This document shows positions 35,503 to 43,896 of a DNA stretch of 64,000 nt, in pieces. The stretch is taken from NCBI RefSeq assembly GCF_001422985.1, contig NZ_LMNL01000034.1:704111-768110 (forward strand), given 5' to 3'. The notes below the pieces were generated by a model. It saw nothing but the letters and a program-made list of their open reading frames with translations. It did no database searches and was not told where the DNA came from. Position numbers and translations under genes: made by a program. The stretch comes from Methylobacterium sp. Leaf117. GTDB lineage: Bacteria > Pseudomonadota > Alphaproteobacteria > Rhizobiales > Beijerinckiaceae. Within the stretch, counting starts at the first letter, position 1. The number at the start of each line of letters is the position of its first letter.

Positions 35503-36648
35503 ATGAGCCAGGCAGTTGCAGGGAACCGCACGGGACAGGACCGGGCGGTCCTGCGGGTTCTCGCGGGCGAGGCCCTGCCCCGTCCACCCGCCTGGATGAT
35601 GCGCCAGGCCGGGCGCTATCTGCCCGAGTACCGGGAGGTCCGGGCCAGGGCCGGTTCCTTCCTCGACCTCTGCTACAATCCCGACTTCGCCACCGAGGTG
35701 ACGCTGCAGCCGATCCGGCGCTTCGGCTTCGAGGCCTCGATCCTGTTCTCCGACATCCTGGTGATCCCGGACGCGCTCGGCCAGACCGTGCGCTTCGTGG
35801 AGGGGGAAGGGCCGCGCCTCGACCCCATGGCGGGCCGGGCCGAGTTCGAGCGCCTGCGCGAGGCCGGCGATCCGGCGATCTTCGCCCACCTGGAGCCGGT
35901 CTTCGAGACGGTGCGGCGCCTGCGCGCGCAACTGCCCCACGAGACCACGCTGCTCGGCTTCTGCGGCGCGCCCTGGACGGTGGCGAGCTACATGATCGGC
36001 GGCCGCGGCACGCCGGACCTCGCCCCCTCCCGGGCGCTGGCCCGGCAGGACACCGCCCTGGTCGAGGCCCTGATCGACCGCCTCGTCACGGTGCAGACCG
36101 AATACCTCGTGCGTCAGCTCGAGGCCGGGGCCGATGCGGTGCAGATCTTCGAGTCGCATGCGGGCGCGCTGCCCGACGCCCGCGGCGCCGGCGAGATCAC
36201 CGAGGAGGCCGTCAACGAGGTCGCCGAGAGCGCGCTTCCGGACGCGACCGAGCGCGATGCCCTGACACGCTGGTCGCTCCAGCCCATCGCCCGGATGATC
36301 GCCGGGGTCCGGGCCCGGGTGCCGGGCGCCCGGATCATCGTGTTCGCCCGCGGCTCCGGGCTCGAAGGCCATGCCCGCGTGGTGCCCGAGACCGCCGCCG
36401 ATGCGGTCGGGGTCGACTGGTCGGTGGATCTCAAGGCGCTTCGCCAGACCGTGCCGGCCAGCACGGTGACGCAGGGCAACATCCATCCGGAAACCCTGAT
36501 CGAAGGCGGAGCTGCCCTCGACGCGGCGGTGGACGGGGTGCTGGCGGCCACCGAAGGGCTGCCGCACATCTTCAATCTCGGCCACGGCATCACGCCGCAG
36601 ACGCCGATCGCCCATGTCGAGCGCATGCTCGCCCGATTGCGGGGCTGA
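35503..36648 (+). CDS. hemE: Uroporphyrinogen decarboxylase
   Basis: Cytoplasmic enzyme that decarboxylates uroporphyrinogen III to coproporphyrinogen III; 381 residues. RPPAWMMRQAGRYLPEYR holds the substrate-binding arginines, SILFSDILVIPDALG the catalytic Asp, and GFCGAPWTVASYMIGG the second signature. I chose ATG 35503 with GGGAG upstream; the in-frame ORF reaches back to 35368 but translates the repeat array. hemJ follows after seven bases. A hemE promoter inside the origin region is known in Caulobacter. Confidence 0.95.
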   Translation: MSQAVAGNRTGQDRAVLRVLAGEALPRPPAWMMRQAGRYLPEYREVRARAGSFLDLCYNPDFATEVTLQPIRRFGFEASILFSDILVIPDALGQTVRFVEGEGPRLDPMAGRAEFERLREAGDPAIFAHLEPVFETVRRLRAQLPHETTLLGFCGAPWTVASYMIGGRGTPDLAPSRALARQDTALVEALIDRLVTVQTEYLVRQLEAGADAVQIFESHAGALPDARGAGEITEEAVNEVAESALPDATERDALTRWSLQPIARMIAGVRARVPGARIIVFARGSGLEGHARVVPETAADAVGVDWSVDLKALRQTVPASTVTQGNIHPETLIEGGAALDAAVDGVLAATEGLPHIFNLGHGITPQTPIAHVERMLARLRG

Positions 36649-36655
36649 GGCCGAC

Positions 36656-37102
36656 GTGGACGGGCTCTACCCCTGGCTCAAGGCCCTGCACCTCGTCGCG
36701 CTCATCTCCTGGATGGCGGCGATGCTCTACCTGCCGCGTCTGTTCGTCTACCACGCCGCCCTGGTGCCGGGACCGCATGCGGCGGGCCAGTCCGAGACCT
36801 TCAAGGTCATGGAGCGGCGCCTGCTGAAGGCGATCATGACTCCGGCGATGATCGCCACCTGGGTGTTCGGCCTGACCCTCGCCTGGATGAGCGGCTACTA
36901 TGCGGCCGGCTGGCTTCAGGCGAAGTTCGTGCTGGTGCTGGCCATGAGCGGCGTCCACGGCTGGCTCGCCCGGATGGTCAAGGACTTCGCCGCCGACCGG
37001 AACACGCGCGCGCCGAAATTCTACCGCATCCTCAACGAGGTGCCGACGCTGCTGATGATCCTCATCGTGATCCTGGCCGCGGTGAAGCCGAGTTTTTGGT
37101 GA
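36656..37102 (+). CDS. hemJ: Protoporphyrinogen IX oxidase, HemJ type (GTG start)
   Basis: Inner-membrane protein of 148 residues with four helices that oxidises protoporphyrinogen IX, the step between HemE/HemN and HemH. LYPWLKALHLVALISWMAA with its histidine, and LPRLFVYHA, are the HemJ (UPF0093) hallmarks. I chose GTG 36656, seven bases after the hemE stop, because it precedes the conserved start; the ATG at 36614 lies inside hemE. It forms an operon with hemE. Confidence 0.9.
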   Translation: MDGLYPWLKALHLVALISWMAAMLYLPRLFVYHAALVPGPHAAGQSETFKVMERRLLKAIMTPAMIATWVFGLTLAWMSGYYAAGWLQAKFVLVLAMSGVHGWLARMVKDFAADRNTRAPKFYRILNEVPTLLMILIVILAAVKPSFW

Positions 37103-37142
37103 TCGCGTCGAACGCGGGCGTTTCTCTCGAGGCAGGACGCAT

Positions 37143-37166
37143 TCCCGTCCCCAAACGGGGATGGGA
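37143..37166 (+). other. Hairpin between hemJ and the CDF gene
   Basis: TCCCGTCCCC-AAAC-GGGGATGGGA forms a 10-bp stem with one G-U pair and a tetraloop. No U-tract follows; it may weaken read-through or protect the transcript. Confidence 0.35.
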
Positions 37167-37190
37167 GGGAGCTGATCCGAGGCGGAGTTG

Positions 37191-38168
37191 ATGGCCGAGC
37201 ACGCGCACGATCACGATCATCACGGCCATCGCCATTCCCACGGGGGCGGCGGCCATTCGCATGGCGGTGGCGGCCATGTCCACGCGCCGGCCAGCTTCGG
37301 GCGCGCCTTCGCCATCGGCATCGCCCTCAACGTCGCCTTCGTGATCATCGAGGCGATCTACGGCTTCGCCAGCGAATCGATGGCCCTGGTGGCCGATGCC
37401 GGCCACAACCTCTCGGACGTGCTCGGCCTGCTGGTGGCCTGGATCGCCTCGGTGCTGGTGAAGCGCAGCCCGACGCCGCGCTTCACCTACGGCCTGCGCG
37501 GCTCCTCGATCCTCGCCGCTTTGTTCAACGCGGTGTTCCTGCTGGTCGCCACCGGTGCCATCGCGTGGGAAGCGGCCGTCCGCCTCCTCGCCCCCGAGCC
37601 GCAGCCGGTGGCGGGCCTGACCGTGATGGTGGTGGCCGGCATCGGCATCCTCATCAACGGCCTCACCGCCTGGCTCTTCGCCTCGGGCAAGGGCAGCGAC
37701 ATCAACATCCGCGGCGCCTATCTGCACATGCTGGCCGATGCCGCGGTCTCGGCCGGCGTGGTGGTCACGGGCCTCATCATCGTGCTGACGGGCGCGGCCT
37801 GGATCGACCCCCTGGTCAGCCTCGTCATCGCGGGTCTCATCATCTGGGCGACCTGGGGCCTCCTGCGCGACAGCGTGGTGATGTCGCTCTCGGCGGTGCC
37901 ACCCGGCATCGATCCGGCGGCGGTGGGCGCCTACCTGCGGGCCCGCGCCGGGGTGACCGACCTGCACGATCTCCACATCTGGCCGATGAGCACCACGGAG
38001 ATCGCCCTGACGGCGCATCTCGTGATGGGGCCGGGCCACCCGGGCAACGGCTTCCTCATCGCCACCGCCGAAGAGCTGAGGACCCGTTTCGGCATCGGCC
38101 ACACCACCCTGCAGATCGAGGAGGCGGGCGGCCCCGCCTGCCCGCTGGCCGGAGATTGCACCGTATGA
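37191..38168 (+). CDS. Cation diffusion facilitator metal exporter
   Basis: Inner-membrane divalent-metal/proton antiporter of the ZitB/CzcD group; 325 residues, six helices. The N-terminus is a His-rich loop (HAHDHDHHGHRHSH). The TM2 site reads DAGHNLSD and the TM5 site HMLADA, i.e. HxxxD in both, the pattern linked to zinc export. A cytoplasmic C-terminal domain (LHDLHIWPMS) follows. ATG 37191 is preceded by GGCGGAG. Its stop overlaps aroE by four bases (ATGA), an odd partner for a metal pump. Confidence 0.9.
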   Translation: MAEHAHDHDHHGHRHSHGGGGHSHGGGGHVHAPASFGRAFAIGIALNVAFVIIEAIYGFASESMALVADAGHNLSDVLGLLVAWIASVLVKRSPTPRFTYGLRGSSILAALFNAVFLLVATGAIAWEAAVRLLAPEPQPVAGLTVMVVAGIGILINGLTAWLFASGKGSDINIRGAYLHMLADAAVSAGVVVTGLIIVLTGAAWIDPLVSLVIAGLIIWATWGLLRDSVVMSLSAVPPGIDPAAVGAYLRARAGVTDLHDLHIWPMSTTEIALTAHLVMGPGHPGNGFLIATAEELRTRFGIGHTTLQIEEAGGPACPLAGDCTV

Positions 38169-39004
38169 TCCGTGCCTTCGTCGTCGGACATCCCATCGCG
38201 CATTCGCGCTCGCCGCTGATCCACGGACACTGGCTGCAGGAGCACGGCATCGCCGGGAGCTACGAGCGCATCGACGTGACACCGGAGGCGTTCCCGGCGT
38301 TTCTCGCCTCACTGCGAGAGAAGGGCTTTGCCGGCGGCAACGTCACCATCCCGCACAAGGAGGCGGCGTTCCGGCTGGTCGAATCGCTGACGCCGCGTGC
38401 CGAAACGATCGGGGCGGTGAACACCCTGTTCTTCGACGGGTCCGAACGGCTCTGCGGCGACAACACCGACGCCCCGGGCTTTGTGGCCCATCTCGACCAG
38501 AGCCTCGGCCTCGACTGGACCGGGCGCGGCGGCGGCACCGCCCTGGTGCTCGGGGCCGGGGGCGCCGCCCGCGCCATCGTGGTCGGCCTCCTGGAGCGCG
38601 GCCTGGCGCGGGTCCGGGTCGCGAACCGGACGCCGGCCCGGGCCGAGGCCCTGGTCGCCCTCGATCCCGCGCGGGTCGAGGCCGTCGCCTGGTACGACCT
38701 GCCGGACGCGATGGCCCGCACCGGGCTCCTGGTGAACACCACCTCGCTCGGCATGGTCGGGCACCCGCCCCTCGACCTCGATCTCCTGCCCCTGCCCGAG
38801 GATGCGGCGGTGGCCGATATCGTCTACGCGCCCCTGGAGACGCCGCTGCTGGCGGCGGCGCGGGCACGCGGGCTTCCCGCCGTCGACGGCCTCGGCATGC
38901 TGCTGCACCAGGCGGTGCCGGGCTTCGCCCGCTGGTTCCGGGTGACCCCGCGCGTCACGCCGGCCTTGCGCGCCCGGATCGTGGCGGATCTCGCCCCCGC
39001 ATGA
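38165..39004 (+). CDS. aroE: Shikimate dehydrogenase
   Basis: NADP-dependent reduction of 3-dehydroshikimate; 279 residues. GHPIAHSRSPLIHGHW is the substrate-binding start, GGNVTIPHKEAAF holds the catalytic lysine, GLGAVNTL-type segment reads IGAVNTLFF, and the NADP loop is LGAGGAARAI followed by ANRTPARA. It overlaps the upstream CDF gene and the downstream coaE by four bases each. aroE-coaE-dnaQ is a conserved origin-proximal run in Rhizobiales. Confidence 0.95.
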   Translation: MIRAFVVGHPIAHSRSPLIHGHWLQEHGIAGSYERIDVTPEAFPAFLASLREKGFAGGNVTIPHKEAAFRLVESLTPRAETIGAVNTLFFDGSERLCGDNTDAPGFVAHLDQSLGLDWTGRGGGTALVLGAGGAARAIVVGLLERGLARVRVANRTPARAEALVALDPARVEAVAWYDLPDAMARTGLLVNTTSLGMVGHPPLDLDLLPLPEDAAVADIVYAPLETPLLAAARARGLPAVDGLGMLLHQAVPGFARWFRVTPRVTPALRARIVADLAPA

Positions 39005-39642
39005 GCATCCCGGGAAGCAGCGTCCCCGGAACTCGCCCGGTCGTCCTCGGGCTCACCGGCTCGATCGGCATGGGCAAGTCCGCCACCGCGGCGATGTTCG
39101 CGCGGCACGGGGTGCCGGTGCATGACGCCGACGCCGCCGTGCACGCCCTCTACGGCGCCGACGGCGCGGCGGCCCCCGCCATCGGCGAAGCCTTTCCCGG
39201 CACCCTGGCGCCGGACGGCTCCGTCGACCGGACGCGGCTGCGCGAGGCCGTCATCGGCGCGCCCGAGCGCCTCGCCGCCCTCGAAGCGCTGGTCCATCCC
39301 CTGGCGCAGGCGGCGGCCCGCGCCTTCCTCGCCCGCCACGTCGGGGCGCCCCTGGTGCTCCTCGACATTCCGCTCCTGTTCGAGACCGGGGCGGCGGCGC
39401 GCTGCGACCGCGTCCTGGTCGTCACCGCCCCGCCCGACGTGCAGCGCGCCCGGGTGCTCGCCCGGCCCGGGATGGATGCCGCGACCTTCGAGGCGATCCG
39501 CGCCAAGCAATGGCCCGACGCCGAGAAGCGGGCGCGCGCCGACTTCGTCCTCGACACCAGCCTCGGCTTCGCGCACGCGGAGGCCGAGGTGGCGGCCCTC
39601 ATCCGGCAATTGACCGGGAGCGCCGGACCGTCCGCGCCTTGA
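39001..39642 (+). CDS. coaE: Dephospho-CoA kinase
   Basis: Last step of coenzyme A synthesis; 213 residues. The P-loop GLTGSIGMGKS is at 17-27, HDADAAVHALY carries the catalytic Asp, and LLDIPLLFETG is the lid-side motif. ATG 39001 overlaps the aroE stop in ATGA. The C-terminal tail is slightly longer than in E. coli. panC, the other CoA-pathway gene of this window, is 3 kb away on the opposite strand. Confidence 0.94.
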   Translation: MSIPGSSVPGTRPVVLGLTGSIGMGKSATAAMFARHGVPVHDADAAVHALYGADGAAAPAIGEAFPGTLAPDGSVDRTRLREAVIGAPERLAALEALVHPLAQAAARAFLARHVGAPLVLLDIPLLFETGAAARCDRVLVVTAPPDVQRARVLARPGMDAATFEAIRAKQWPDAEKRARADFVLDTSLGFAHAEAEVAALIRQLTGSAGPSAP

Positions 39643-39699
39643 CGCGATCTTAGGACGGCGCATGGTCCGGTCGCCCGGACCCACCCTCAGGATTCTTCG

Positions 39700-40425
39700 A
39701 TGCTGCGCGAGATCGTTCTCGACACCGAGACCACCGGAACGGATGCGAAGAACGGCGACCGCCTGATCGAGATCGGCTGCGTCGAGCTCATCAATCACGT
39801 GCAGACCGGCAAGGTCTTCCACAAACTCGTGAACCCGACCCGGCCGGTGTCCCAGGGCGCCTTCGGGGTGCATGGCATCTCCGACGCCATGCTCGCCGAC
39901 AAGCCGCTCTTTGCCGACATCGTCGACGAATTTCGCGACTTCTGCGGCGATTCCCCCCTGGTGATCCACAACGCGCCCTTCGATGTCGGCTTCCTCAACA
40001 TGGAATATGCCCGGCTCGGGGCGGTGGCACCCCCGCCCATCGACCTTGCCGACGTGGTCGACACCCTGCAGATCGCCCGCCGCAAGCATACGGGGGCCGC
40101 CAACAGCCTCGACGCCCTGTGCGCGCGCTACGGCATCGACACCACGCGGCGGACCAAGCACGGCGCGCTCCTCGACGCGCAAATCCTGGCGGAGGTCTAT
40201 GTCGAGCTGCTCGGCGGCAAGCAGACCAGCCTGGGCCTCGCCATGACGGAAGTCGAGGAGGTGGTCATCATCGGGGACGGCGGCGAGGTCGTGCCGGTTG
40301 GTCCCCGCCAGCTGCGCCATCGGCTCACGGAGGCCGAGCGGACGCGGCACGCGGCCTTCATCGCGACGCTGGGCGGCGGTGGTGCCGTCTGGCGCGACTA
40401 TCTCGGCGACGAAGAGACCGCCTGA
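39700..40425 (+). CDS. dnaQ: DNA polymerase III epsilon subunit (proofreading exonuclease)
   Basis: 3'-5' exonuclease of the DEDDh class; 241 residues. Exo I is LDTETTG (Asp8, Glu10), Exo II lies in HNAPFDVGFL near 91, and Exo III is TKHGALLDAQ with its His and Asp. The C-terminal part with IRD-like clamp and alpha-binding residues is longer than the core. It is the last gene of the rightward run from hemE. A weak gap of 57 bp separates it from coaE. Confidence 0.93.
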   Translation: MLREIVLDTETTGTDAKNGDRLIEIGCVELINHVQTGKVFHKLVNPTRPVSQGAFGVHGISDAMLADKPLFADIVDEFRDFCGDSPLVIHNAPFDVGFLNMEYARLGAVAPPPIDLADVVDTLQIARRKHTGAANSLDALCARYGIDTTRRTKHGALLDAQILAEVYVELLGGKQTSLGLAMTEVEEVVIIGDGGEVVPVGPRQLRHRLTEAERTRHAAFIATLGGGGAVWRDYLGDEETA

Positions 40426-40536
40426 GGGCATCGACCGAACCGGTACGACCCGAGGGGGTCACACGGGAGCGGGGCGACGCCGCATTGCTGCGACGCACGA
40501 GACCGCATATTGCGCCGCAGCAAATACCCCCCATAT

Positions 40537-40554
40537 ACCATCCAGCTGGATGGT
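40537..40554. promoter_or_regulatory. 18-bp perfect palindrome, candidate operator of the RHH regulator
   Basis: ACCATCCAGCTGGATGGT is a perfect 18-bp palindrome 15 bp upstream of the ribbon-helix-helix gene start. A TATA-rich CCATATACC lies just before it and overlaps its left edge. Autoregulation is inferred from position and symmetry. Confidence 0.65.
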
Positions 40555-40568
40555 GACGGGACGGTACG

Positions 40569-40994
40569 ATGCTCGATCTTGAGGACAAACCCAGGGCGCC
40601 GATCCGAGTCGGCGACACCGAGAAGATCACGATCAATCTCGGCTACGTCGATCTCGGCCATATCGACCTTCTCGTGTCCGAGAGCGTCTACGCCAATCGG
40701 AGCGATTTCATCCGCACCGCCGTGCGCAACCAGATCGCCCGCCACGGCGACGTCACCCGGCAATCCGTGGCCCGCAAGGGCGTCGAACTCGGCCTGCGCC
40801 GCTACGACCGGGCCGAACTCGAAGCGGCGCGCGCCAGCGGCATCCGCCTCGATATCCGGGTGCTCGGACTCGCGAGCATCGCCCCCGACGTCACGCCGGA
40901 ACTCGCCCGCGACGCCATCGCGTCGATCGAGGTCATGGGCAGCCTTCAGGCGAGCCCGGCCGTCAAGGCGGCCCTCGCCGACCGCCTGCGCTGA
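40569..40994 (+). CDS. Ribbon-helix-helix (CopG/NikR-type) transcriptional regulator
   Basis: A 141-residue DNA-binding protein. Residues about 18-52 (EKITINLGYVDLGHIDLLVS and then YANRSDFIRTAVRNQIAR) give one strand and two helices of the RHH fold. The C-terminal 85 residues (GVELGLRRYDRAELEAAR...) are not a recognised ligand domain and lack the NikR His/Cys site. A perfect palindrome lies upstream and a PHB-depolymerase-like esterase gene starts 69 bp downstream, so that gene is a likely target. Confidence 0.8.
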   Translation: MLDLEDKPRAPIRVGDTEKITINLGYVDLGHIDLLVSESVYANRSDFIRTAVRNQIARHGDVTRQSVARKGVELGLRRYDRAELEAARASGIRLDIRVLGLASIAPDVTPELARDAIASIEVMGSLQASPAVKAALADRLR

Positions 40995-41063
40995 CACGTC
41001 CGTTCTGATGCGTTTCCCGATCTCGCAGCGTTCGACTCACGGTCGAACCGGAAAGCGAACCCC

Positions 41064-42473
41064 ATGACCGAATCTTCAAACCGGATGCAGGACCGCCTCG
41101 CCGACATGATGGAGGCGACCCGCCTCACGGCCGCCGGCCGGCTGCAGGATGCGACGGATCTGCTCCAGCGTGGTTTCGCCGGCGGTGCGTCGGCTGCCCG
41201 GCCTCCGGCCGAGATGGGCGCCGCGGTGAGCGATCCCCGCACCATCGATCTCGTCGCCGCACATGTTGAAACCGGCCCGGCTCCGGCCGGTGCCGGCCCA
41301 GCACCCGAGCCGAACGGGGCGCGCGCCCGGCCGACTGCCGCCGCCCCGGAGGAGCCCGGCCGCGCCGCAATCCTCCCCGCAATCCTCCCCGCGATCCTGC
41401 CCGAGACGCTGCGCAAGGTCGTGGAGACGGTGACCCGGAGCATCGCCCCGGTGATCGGCGGGCTCGGACGGACCGGCCAGGGAGCGGCCAGCGCCGGCCT
41501 GGGTCAATTCGCAGCCGGCCTCGGCGGCAGCCTGAAACACGGTTTGGGCAATGGCTTGAGCGGTGGTCTGGGCAACGGATCCGGAACCGGCTTCAACCAG
41601 GCCCGGGCGCCCCTCACCGAGGGTGGCACCTTCACCGAGCACAGCTTCGCCAATGCGGCCGGGGCGCGGGACTACAAGCTGTTCGTTCCCAGCGACGCCC
41701 GCCCGAACCTGCCCCTGGTGGTGATGCTGCACGGCTGTACCCAGTCGCCCGACGACTTCGCCGCCGGCACCGGCATGAACGCGCTGGCCGAGACGGAAGG
41801 CTTCCTCGTCGCCTACCCGGCCCAGACCGGGCGCGCCAACGGCCAGCGCTGCTGGAACTGGTTCCAGCCCGTCGACCAGGGCCGGGATTCGGGCGAGGCC
41901 GGGATCATCGCCGGTCTGACCCGCGCCATCATCGCCGAGCACCGCATCGATCCGGCCCGCGTCTACATCGCCGGCCTGTCGGCGGGGGGCGCGGCGGCGG
42001 TGAACATCGCCCGGGTCTATCCCGACCTCTACGCGGCGGTGGGCATCCATTCCGGCCTCGCGGCCGGCTGCGCCCGCGACGTCTCGACGGCCCTGACCGT
42101 GATGCGGCTCGGTCCCGTGGCGTCGGCCGATGGCGCGACCACCGAGGTGCGGGTGCCCACCATCGTGTTCCACGGTGAGAGCGACGGCACGGTCAACCCG
42201 CGCAACGGCGAGCAGGCCCTGGCCCAGGCCGGCATCGACGGCCTGACGCCGGAGGCCACCGAGGCGACGAGCCCGGGCGGATTGCCCTACACCCGCACCC
42301 GCTACGCCGATGCGGCCGGACGGGTCGCGGTGGAGGGCTGGATCGTGCGCGGCCTCGGCCATGCCTGGTCGGGCGGAGACGCGGCCGGAAGCTACACCGA
42401 CCCGCGCGGTCCCGACGCCTCACGGGCGATGCTCGACTTCTTCCGGGCCAGCCCCCTGGCGGCGCGAACCTGA
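41064..42473 (+). CDS. PHB depolymerase family esterase
   Basis: Alpha/beta-hydrolase of 469 residues in the esterase_phb/LpqC group. The lipase box is AGLSAGGAAA, the acid is in HGESDGTVNP and the histidine in GLGHAWSGG, with the oxyanion segment MLHGCTQSPDDFA. No classical signal peptide is visible, so it may act inside the cell on granules or oligomers. The first 190 residues are low-complexity, with a 12-bp repeat (AILP x3) and glycine-rich GLGNG repeats, resembling granule-binding or linker regions. It probably shares a transcript with the RHH gene. Confidence 0.85.
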   Translation: MTESSNRMQDRLADMMEATRLTAAGRLQDATDLLQRGFAGGASAARPPAEMGAAVSDPRTIDLVAAHVETGPAPAGAGPAPEPNGARARPTAAAPEEPGRAAILPAILPAILPETLRKVVETVTRSIAPVIGGLGRTGQGAASAGLGQFAAGLGGSLKHGLGNGLSGGLGNGSGTGFNQARAPLTEGGTFTEHSFANAAGARDYKLFVPSDARPNLPLVVMLHGCTQSPDDFAAGTGMNALAETEGFLVAYPAQTGRANGQRCWNWFQPVDQGRDSGEAGIIAGLTRAIIAEHRIDPARVYIAGLSAGGAAAVNIARVYPDLYAAVGIHSGLAAGCARDVSTALTVMRLGPVASADGATTEVRVPTIVFHGESDGTVNPRNGEQALAQAGIDGLTPEATEATSPGGLPYTRTRYADAAGRVAVEGWIVRGLGHAWSGGDAAGSYTDPRGPDASRAMLDFFRASPLAART

Positions 42474-42477
42474 GGCC

Positions 42478-43335
42478 TCACCCGACGGGCACGTTGTCGA
42501 TGAGGCGCGTGCGGCCGAGATAGGCCGCTGCCAGCACCCGGGCCGGCCGGGTCGCGTGGCTCACGGGCGCCAGCGTCTCGGCGTCCCGGACCTCGAGATA
42601 CTGCACCGGATCGAAGCCGGCCGCCGCCAGCGCGGCCCGGCCCCGCTCCACCAGGATATCGGCACTGGTCCCGGCCGCCAGCCCCGCGGCGATGTCGGAC
42701 AGGACGGCCTGGAGGCGCGGCGCCCGCGCCCGCTCGTCGGGGGTGAGATAGCGGTTGCGCGAGGACAGGGCGAGGCCGTCCACCTCGCGCAGGGTCGGCA
42801 CGCCCTGGATCTCCACGGGCAGGTCGAGGTCGCGTACGGCGCGGCGGATCACCAGGAGCTGCTGGTAGTCCTTCTCGCCGAACAGCGCGCAGTCGGGCTG
42901 GACCTGGTTGAGAAGCTTGGTCACCACCGTGGCGACGCCGGAGAAGTGCCCCGGTCGGTAGGCCCCGCACAGGCCCTCGGTGAGCCCGTCGACCTCGATC
43001 CGGGTCGAGAAATGCTCGGGGTACATGCCGGACACCTCCGGCAGATAGGCGGCGTCGACCCCGGCCTCGGTCAGCAGGGACAGGTCGGCCTCGGTGTCGC
43101 GCGGGTAGCGCGAAAAATCCTCGTTCGGGCCGAACTGGGTCGGATTGACGAAGATGCTGGCCACGACGCGCTGCCCCAGGCTCCGGGCCCGCGCCATCAG
43201 GGCGAGGTGTCCGGCATGAAGCGCCCCCATGGTCGGCACCAGCACCACCCGCTCGCCGGCCCGGCGCCAGGCGGCGACCTCGGCGCGCAAGGGGACGACG
43301 GCCGTGAACCGGAGCAGGGCGGTGGAATCGGACAT
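42478..43335 (-). CDS. panC: Pantothenate synthetase
   Basis: ATP-dependent joining of pantoate and beta-alanine; 285 residues. VPTMGALHAGHLALM is the nucleotide HIGH-like motif, SIFVNPTQFGPNEDFSRYPR the pantoate-binding region, and GEKDYQQLLVIRR the ATP motif with its lysine. ATG 43335 was chosen because the family starts about 25 residues before the GALHAGH motif. It is convergent with the esterase gene (four bases apart) and follows a small secreted-protein gene on the minus strand. Confidence 0.95.
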   Translation of the reverse strand: MSDSTALLRFTAVVPLRAEVAAWRRAGERVVLVPTMGALHAGHLALMARARSLGQRVVASIFVNPTQFGPNEDFSRYPRDTEADLSLLTEAGVDAAYLPEVSGMYPEHFSTRIEVDGLTEGLCGAYRPGHFSGVATVVTKLLNQVQPDCALFGEKDYQQLLVIRRAVRDLDLPVEIQGVPTLREVDGLALSSRNRYLTPDERARAPRLQAVLSDIAAGLAAGTSADILVERGRAALAAAGFDPVQYLEVRDAETLAPVSHATRPARVLAAAYLGRTRLIDNVPVG

Positions 43336-43432
43336 CGGCAGGTCGTCCTCGGCAGATTTTCGGTACGGTCGCGATGCGAACGTCGCGTTTCGCGCGAGAC
43401 CTAATCGCACCGTCGCCGGGATGCCAGCCGCC

Positions 43433-43828
43433 TCAGGGACAATAGGGCCGCAGCGGCCGTCCGTAGGGATCGTCGATGCCGAGCGGCGGGGTGAAGCCGT
43501 AATAGCTCGGCTTGCCGAGCCCATACGCTGAGCCGACATAGCTCGGATCGCCGGGGGCATCGGTGGGGATGGGAACCCGCCGGGGGATGCAGCCCGCCAG
43601 GCGCCGGCGCGGCACCGGTCCGCGGTGAACCACGCCACCGTCCTCCTCGGCTCGCGGGAAGTAGCGCGGCAGGCCCTCGGGCTCCGCCGGGGCGCCGTCC
43701 AACGCGCGGCCCGGGGTCGGATAGGCGAGGCCGCCGAAATCCGCCGCCCCGGCGGGGATCGGCGCCAGTCCGGCCAGGAGCACGAGCACCGGTCCGCCCC
43801 GTCTGATCGCCACAGAGCCACGCCGCAT
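43433..43828 (-). CDS. Small secreted protein, Pro/Gly/Tyr-rich
   Basis: Not recognised. The 131-residue protein has a basic start and hydrophobic leader (GGPVLVLLAGLAPIPAGAA), then a mature part rich in Pro, Gly and Tyr, with two cysteines and repeated motifs such as YGLGKPSYYGF and DDPYGRPLRP. It looks like an envelope or extracellular protein with little secondary structure. It lies 68 bp after the beta-lactamase stop on the same strand and 97 bp before panC. Confidence 0.6.
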   Translation of the reverse strand: MRRGSVAIRRGGPVLVLLAGLAPIPAGAADFGGLAYPTPGRALDGAPAEPEGLPRYFPRAEEDGGVVHRGPVPRRRLAGCIPRRVPIPTDAPGDPSYVGSAYGLGKPSYYGFTPPLGIDDPYGRPLRPYCP

Positions 43829-43896
43829 CGGGTCCCCCTCGCGCGAGACGACCTTTCCTCGCGGGACGACCTTGGCAGGCGGGCGTGAACCGACCG

